Assembly (NCBI RefSeq): GCF_019393635.1
Contig: NC_057867.1
Coordinates: forward strand, 70,745,492-70,809,491
From: Dromiciops gliroides
Taxonomy: Eukaryota; Chordata; Mammalia; Microbiotheria; Microbiotheriidae
Length of the DNA: 64,000 nt
Direction of reading: 5' to 3'
Shown here: piece after piece, positions 58,705 through 64,000 of the stretch
Numbering within the stretch: the stretch's first letter is position 1
Layout of the letters: each line of letters opens with the position of its first letter
The notes under the pieces: model-generated
The model's input: the letters and a program-made list of their open reading frames with translations, nothing else
What the model was told of the DNA's origin: nothing
The model's database searches: none
Position numbers and translations under genes: made by a program

Positions 58705-61700
58705 TGACTGGTTTTCGGGCACTAGTTAGTTCAGTTGGAACTGACACCAAGCCCATATGCTGTTTCAGCTGGTGATTCCTCCCCAACCTGAGTGATTGAA
58801 CCGAGGCTTCTCGGGGCTGGCTGGGGCAGAAAGCATGGTGCTGGGAGCCCTTGGGAAAGGGGCTGAGGGGGCATGGAACGCTTTGGGGGCCAGACGCAGG
58901 CATGCCTCTCCAGTGAGCCTGTCTGAACACTTCCCTGTATGCTGCACGAACATTCCTGGCTAGCCCCCATCGACTTGGCTTCTGGTCCCTCTTGACGAGC
59001 CCCTTCCATCAAGTGATGCGATGCAGTGGTCGTGCACGTCTGCAGGACTTGTGCCGAGTTTTAGGGCAGCATCCTGAGAATGCTCAGGGACCCGCTGCCC
59101 GCAATCGGGGCATTTGACTCATAGGAAATGCCACGGGAATGCTCAATTCCCCGGCCTTTCTCTCTGTGTGTCTCTGTCTCCCTCTCTCTGTGTCTCTCTG
59201 CGTGTCTCTCTGTCCCTCTTCCTCCCTCGCCCCTGGGTTTGCGTGGCTCCCTTTGCAAAACGAGTACATTTCAGTAGCGATCTTTAGTACCGTGGACAGT
59301 GCAGTCTTTACCATATAAGGGGAGCGATATACAGAGCCAAGGGGCAGTCAGTCTGGGCTCGGAGAGCATCTCCACTGGGGAAACTCCTTAAGACAACTTA
59401 AGGGGAACAGTGACTTAGCTATACCTTGTAGTTTCCAACACGCAGGCAGGAAAAGAGAAAATGTTCCCTTTGGCTGGCTGGCTGGCTTCGCCCTACCTAC
59501 CAAACGGGTAGAAACGGGTGAAAGTCGATGTTCTACTCCGACACAATCACAAGGCAGCGCTTTCAAATGGGGAAATTAGGACCTTGAATGGAATCGACTT
59601 TCTTGGCTTGTTTAAAAATTGTTTCCATTGAAGCGCACCCTATAGCCCGTCTATTTTCTGCCCTAGGAAGCTGGAGGGGCGGGGAGGGAGAAGAGCGGGC
59701 TAGGAGAATCTGTTTGGAGGAGAAGGCCCCAAGTGGACATTTTTCCATGCGTGTTAGCCTGTGATGTGTCAAAAGCCACCTGCCCTCCGAGGCAGTTTGA
59801 AGCCTCTGCAGGACTGTGACTTTCCAGTCTTCAGGAAAGCCATGAGAGCCAGTCATCCTGATCTAAGGTGTGCTTCATTGCCCTGAAATCTGACTGCAAG
59901 GTGTGGGTCATGGCGACCCCTCCTCCAGATTGTACCCTTCTATCTCTAATCCTGGCTTCTGGGGACATGAACAAGGTGGAGGGGGAGAGCTGCTTTCCCT
60001 AGCCTGTTTAGCTGTCGAATCACTGTAGTGGCAGGGATGGCTATTCTCAGCACTTCCTGAATATTAGGTACCTGCATTTGCAGCATTAGAAGTGAAACCC
60101 ATCCTGCACCACCAGAATAGAAGCCCCCCCCCCAGTTTGCCAGCATTTGTTGTATTCTCCTACCCAAAGGGTGGGGAGGGGAGGAAGGAAAAAGGGAGGA
60201 TTATTGCAGATGAATGTAAATGGTGAGTCACAAGCAAGAGTAATAATGTGATATATGACTGTGAATTCAATCATACTTGTTGCTATATTGCCCAACATAT
60301 ACTGACACCTCTAGAGCCACTGCCATGAAAATCCTCAGTAATGAAAGAAATGAAATCCTAGGTAACAGATTTGTCTAGATTGGGGGTTTTGCCCAACTTG
60401 CTCTCTCTCACTTGATTTGTCCATTTCAATAGGACAACCAGGCTGTGTTTTTTTCCATAAAGAATTTGACTATTAAAAATAAGACAAAATAAAAAGAATT
60501 TTACTATTATGTTCTTTGGTCTCACCCCCCCCCCATCTTCTAGGAGACATAGGAACTGCATGTATCGTCTGAGGAAACCTTACTTTCTTCAGGGTTTCAA
60601 CATATCAGCTGCATATCACCTATTACATAAAAGTCTCTCTCAGGCAGCCTCCCAGCACTGCCTAACAAGTTTGTAAATGTGGGTTCAAGCAGAAATCAAC
60701 TATCCATGTTGTACCTATCCTAAAATGGATATGTGATTTTTGTGAGCATTCTGATTGCCTTGGGTGGCTCAGTATTCCAACCACCCCGACTACACCCTCT
60801 GCTTCCTACGTGGCAATAATCTGTATTTTGAAATAGTGCATCTGCAGCTCTGGGAGCCGCACCTCAAAGCCCCAGTAGCACCAGTATGCCTTTGCTCCTC
60901 ACTTAACAGAAGGACAATTAGTTCAGAACTAACTTTGCTGTCATCTTCCTGATTAGCGCCACTTTACTGCCTGATTTTGCTTGGCAGATGGTTGTTTCAT
61001 TACTAATCAGGATGAAGTGCCCTATTCCAGTGGTACCTACTGTCTCAGTAGGAATCACTGTGGGATAACCCACTGGGAAAGGTTTACCTTGTAAGAGATT
61101 CCCAAGCCTGATGAGGCAGTCCAGTCCATTATAGTGTGACCCAGCCTGGCTGTTCCTCCTTGTTTAAATGGATTTATTTCAGAGCTGTGGCTATGCCGTG
61201 AAAAGTCAGCATTTCCTCGAGTGACCTAGATATAGACCATGAAATGTTCTGCTGTCTGCTTCCAAAATTGGGTCCTCCCTTAGGTTTAAGGCCATTGAAC
61301 CTTGGCACTCAGTCAGAAACCTGCTTGTTACAACCAGGTCACCCTGGTACAGGCAACCATGTGGCATTTTGCTTTGGTTTGTTTTGCTTTTTTCCTCCTC
61401 TCCCTCTTCCTTCAAAAGGATGGTGTGAGAACAAGAGTATGGAGATTAATTAAGAGGTTTCAGAGCATTTGACCAGACTGTCTCAGCTACGTATGTCCTT
61501 GTATAATACAGTTGGCATTGAAATAGGGAGTCTAGCAGAAGAGCCTTCCCTCCTTCCTCACCCCCTGCCCCTTGCCCAGGGAGAGCTAGACCTAGAGCTT
61601 AGAAAGATCTCTCAAGATCCAGAAATTTGGATTCCTAATGCTGATCATCAGGTTGTTGCTAGGGATTTATTTAACACTTACTGTGTGTCCAGCATATGCC

Positions 61701-61904
61701 AGGAAAGAAAATTAAAGCCCTGTTATTGTGTTATTCCAAAGAGTGAATTAATTAAGTAAAAGCTACAGTTAAAAAGGTGCATTTCTTTCCCAGTGGCATA
61801 TATTATGTGTGGTCAATAAAATGTTTCCATGCTGATTTCATTTGCCTGTTTTAAAAGAAATGCAGTTAATAAGCAACATCCCAACCGTTTGCCCCTTAAT
61901 CTCA

Positions 61905-62985
61905 GCCATTTGCTATAAGAGACTGACAATGGAATGGAAAGAATACTGGACTCAATTGGGAGACATGGTGGCTCCAAGTCCTGTTATTGACTACCTGTGT
62001 GGCCTTGAGCAAGTCACATCACTTTTCCTTCAAAGATCAGTTTCCTCATCTGTCAAATAGTAATTATGATCCTTGCCCTGACTGCCTAATAGGATTGTGA
62101 GGGTCCGATGAAATCAGAAATGTGAAAGTGCTTTGGAAATTGTGAATTTGAATGTGGGATTTTCCCAAACCTCTTGCTTCTCTTATCCCTCCTGCTAGCT
62201 TGTCTTATGCAGTACCCAAGGATGGCTGATCAAATTTGACTCATTCTATTTAGCTATTTGCTAATCCTTATGGGCAAAGATTTGGTAGTGGAGGAGGAGG
62301 TGGAAACATGATGCTTTGCCTTTTCCTCTGGATTTCAATTGTCCTTTTACCACAGCATGTGTAGGGAAGCATGTTGGGAAAGGAGAAAGAGCCTTTGATT
62401 TGTAGTCAAAGAATCTAGATGCAAAAGCTGGTCTGCTATTTACAACATATGTGACCTTGTGTGAGTAACTTTCTCCTCTTTGGGCCCCACTATCTTCCTA
62501 TGTAAAATGGAAAAGAGTATACTAGATGATTTCCACGGGTTCTTCCAGCTCTAAGTCTGATAATCCCTGTATTTTAGCACCAATGCTAATTGCAAGACTG
62601 CTAGAATATAAAGACAGGATCTAGTCATACCGATTGCACCAAAGGATACAGCAATATTTCTTACTCCCCCTTTTTAAAAATTAGTATTCCTTAGATAGAA
62701 TGGTAATTTATACATGTACCAAGATATACCAAGAAAAGCTGAAGGTTTGAGGACCTTGATTCAGTCTAATGTCCTTCCTTTAAAGTATCAGAAGATCTGA
62801 GTTCAAATCTTGCCTACTCCCCTTGCTACCTGTGTGAACTTGGCAAGTCACAATCTTTCAGTCTGATTTTTCATAAATAAAATGGGGTTGATAATCCTTG
62901 CATCCCCTACCTCACAGGATGGCTGTGAGGGAAGCACCATGTAAACTGTAAAGTGCAATAAAAATGGGAGCCATTATTATATTCA
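61905..62985 (+). repeat. Three MIR/THER1-like repeats in intron 1
   Basis: 61905-62145 (GAGCAAGTCACATCACTTTTC), 62365-62565 (TATGTGACCTTGTGTGAGTA) and 62785-62985 (TTCAAATCTTGCCTACTCC) all read forward. They are separated by sequence with no clear feature. Confidence 0.65.
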
Positions 62986-63253
62986 GTGATAATAGCAGAT
63001 ACTAATTAGATTTTGCCAGGAATCCAGGGTTATCACCCAATAAGGGGATGGGGATGAAGAAGACTGATAAGCATCTAGGAACACTTACAAAAATACAAAG
63101 AAGATCAGATCTCTGTTACAACCAATAAATATTTTACCTTCCACAAATATCTATTGCTTACTATGTTCAAAACTCCATGTGATAAACAAAGACTAAGCAG
63201 GACAGAGTCCTTGCCCTTGAGAGAACTAAAATAGGGGGATGCTAGTAGTGTCT

Positions 63254-63500
63254 GGAGCAGCTAGGTGTCACTGCAGTGGATAGAGCACTGGGCATGGAGT
63301 CAGGAAGACTTGAATTCAAATGTGGCCTCAGACACTCATTAGCTGTGTGACCCTGGCCAAGTCATTTTTAACCCTGTTTGCCTCAGTTTCCTCATCTGGA
63401 AAATGAGCTGGAGAAGGAAATAGCAAACCACTCCAGCATCTTTGCCAAGAAAACTCCAAATGGAGTCATGAGGAGTCAGATATGACTGAAGCAACTAAGC
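63254..63500 (+). repeat. Mar1 CORE-SINE in intron 1
   Basis: Full-length Mar1 from GGAGCAGCTAGGTGTCAC to GAGTCAGATATGACTGAAGC. The TSD AGTAGTGTCT lies at 63244-63253 and 63501-63510. Confidence 0.88.
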
Positions 63501-64000
63501 AGTAGTGTCTATCCTAATTATTTAAATATTTTATTTATCTCTGTTTAATTCCACTTCAAATATATTTACCATTCTCTCAGGTTGCAAATGGAATGGAAGT
63601 GTCTTTTAGGTGAAAAATAGCAGGTAGATTTGAACTGTTCTCCCCCATCCCCACCCCTTCTTATCTATATGTAGATACCAAAGGTGGGACAGAGGGCTTC
63701 TACATCTACCACTAAAAATTGGCTCTAAATTGCAACCTGCAAGAGAAAAAAAGAAGGCAAAAAAGTGTGAGGGTCAGCAGTTGACCCTGGAATATATGGG
63801 ATAAGTACAAGGAAGAAGGGCAAGAAGAATGAAGAGAATAGGTACTGGGTGGTATAAGGGGCTAAAATGATAGCTTAGCCTGTCTAAAATATCTAATGAG
63901 TGGTCGCCAATAAATTATAAGCTTTAGCAAGAGTTTAGACTTTTAAGCATTCATTAAGGAGAATAAGAATTTGGTGAAGAGAGAGAGAAAGAGGCCTAGA

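Overview
The window is marsupial genomic DNA, most likely from an Australasian (australidelphian) species. The evidence is about twenty copies of a short tRNA-derived SINE of the WSINE1 type, many with intact target-site duplications (TSDs), together with Mar1 CORE-SINEs, marsupial-type L1, CR1/L3- and L2-type LINEs, RTE-tailed SINEs and many old MIR (THER1) copies. The WSINE1 assignment and the clade inference rest on remembered family consensus, since no library search was possible. The high density of young-looking SINEs would suit a dasyurid, but the species is not fixed by anything seen here.

The only host gene piece I can support is near the right end. A first coding exon on the + strand (ATG at 58558, splice donor after 58621) encodes [11 protein letters not shown] and the start of a SAM domain. 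It belongs to the connector enhancer of KSR (CNK) scaffold family. CNKSR2 fits best because of the MAL prefix; CNKSR3 is a serious alternative. Everything from 58622 to 64000 is then intron 1. Everything left of about 58.3 kb is intergenic and mostly repeats, as expected of a gene desert upstream of a large gene.

Layout. 0-2.1 kb: an ERV1/gamma-like fossil with a partial 5' LTR and a complete 3' LTR, then a (TTTC)n tract. 2.1-11 kb: L1 (+), Mar1, MIR, an L2-type LINE and a head-to-head SINE pair. 11-15 kb: L1 5' ends facing opposite ways, loaded with six SINEs. 15.4-16.7 kb: a CR1-type LINE. 21.1-27.6 kb: an old antisense L1 holding a SINE, a solo LTR, an RTE-tailed SINE, a 360-bp CTT/CTC tract and an unresolved block. 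28-39 kb: Mar1, WSINE, L1, CR1/L3 and MIR pieces. 39.9-46.7 kb: a second antisense L1 block with nested L1s. 48-49 kb and 55.1-56.4 kb: two young, nearly identical L1 3' ends in inverted orientation. 51.8-57.1 kb: CR1 and L2/L3 LINE pieces. 57.2-64 kb: largely non-repeat sequence around the CNK exon, with only old MIR/L2 pieces and one Mar1.

No tRNA, rRNA, CRISPR array or intact autonomous element was found, and no undescribed system. The long open frames are LINE fragments, antisense SINE translation or microsatellite translation. The points of interest are the nested insertions, the sharing of one SINE head among several tails, two large mirror-repeat pyrimidine tracts, and the divergence of the CNK exon.
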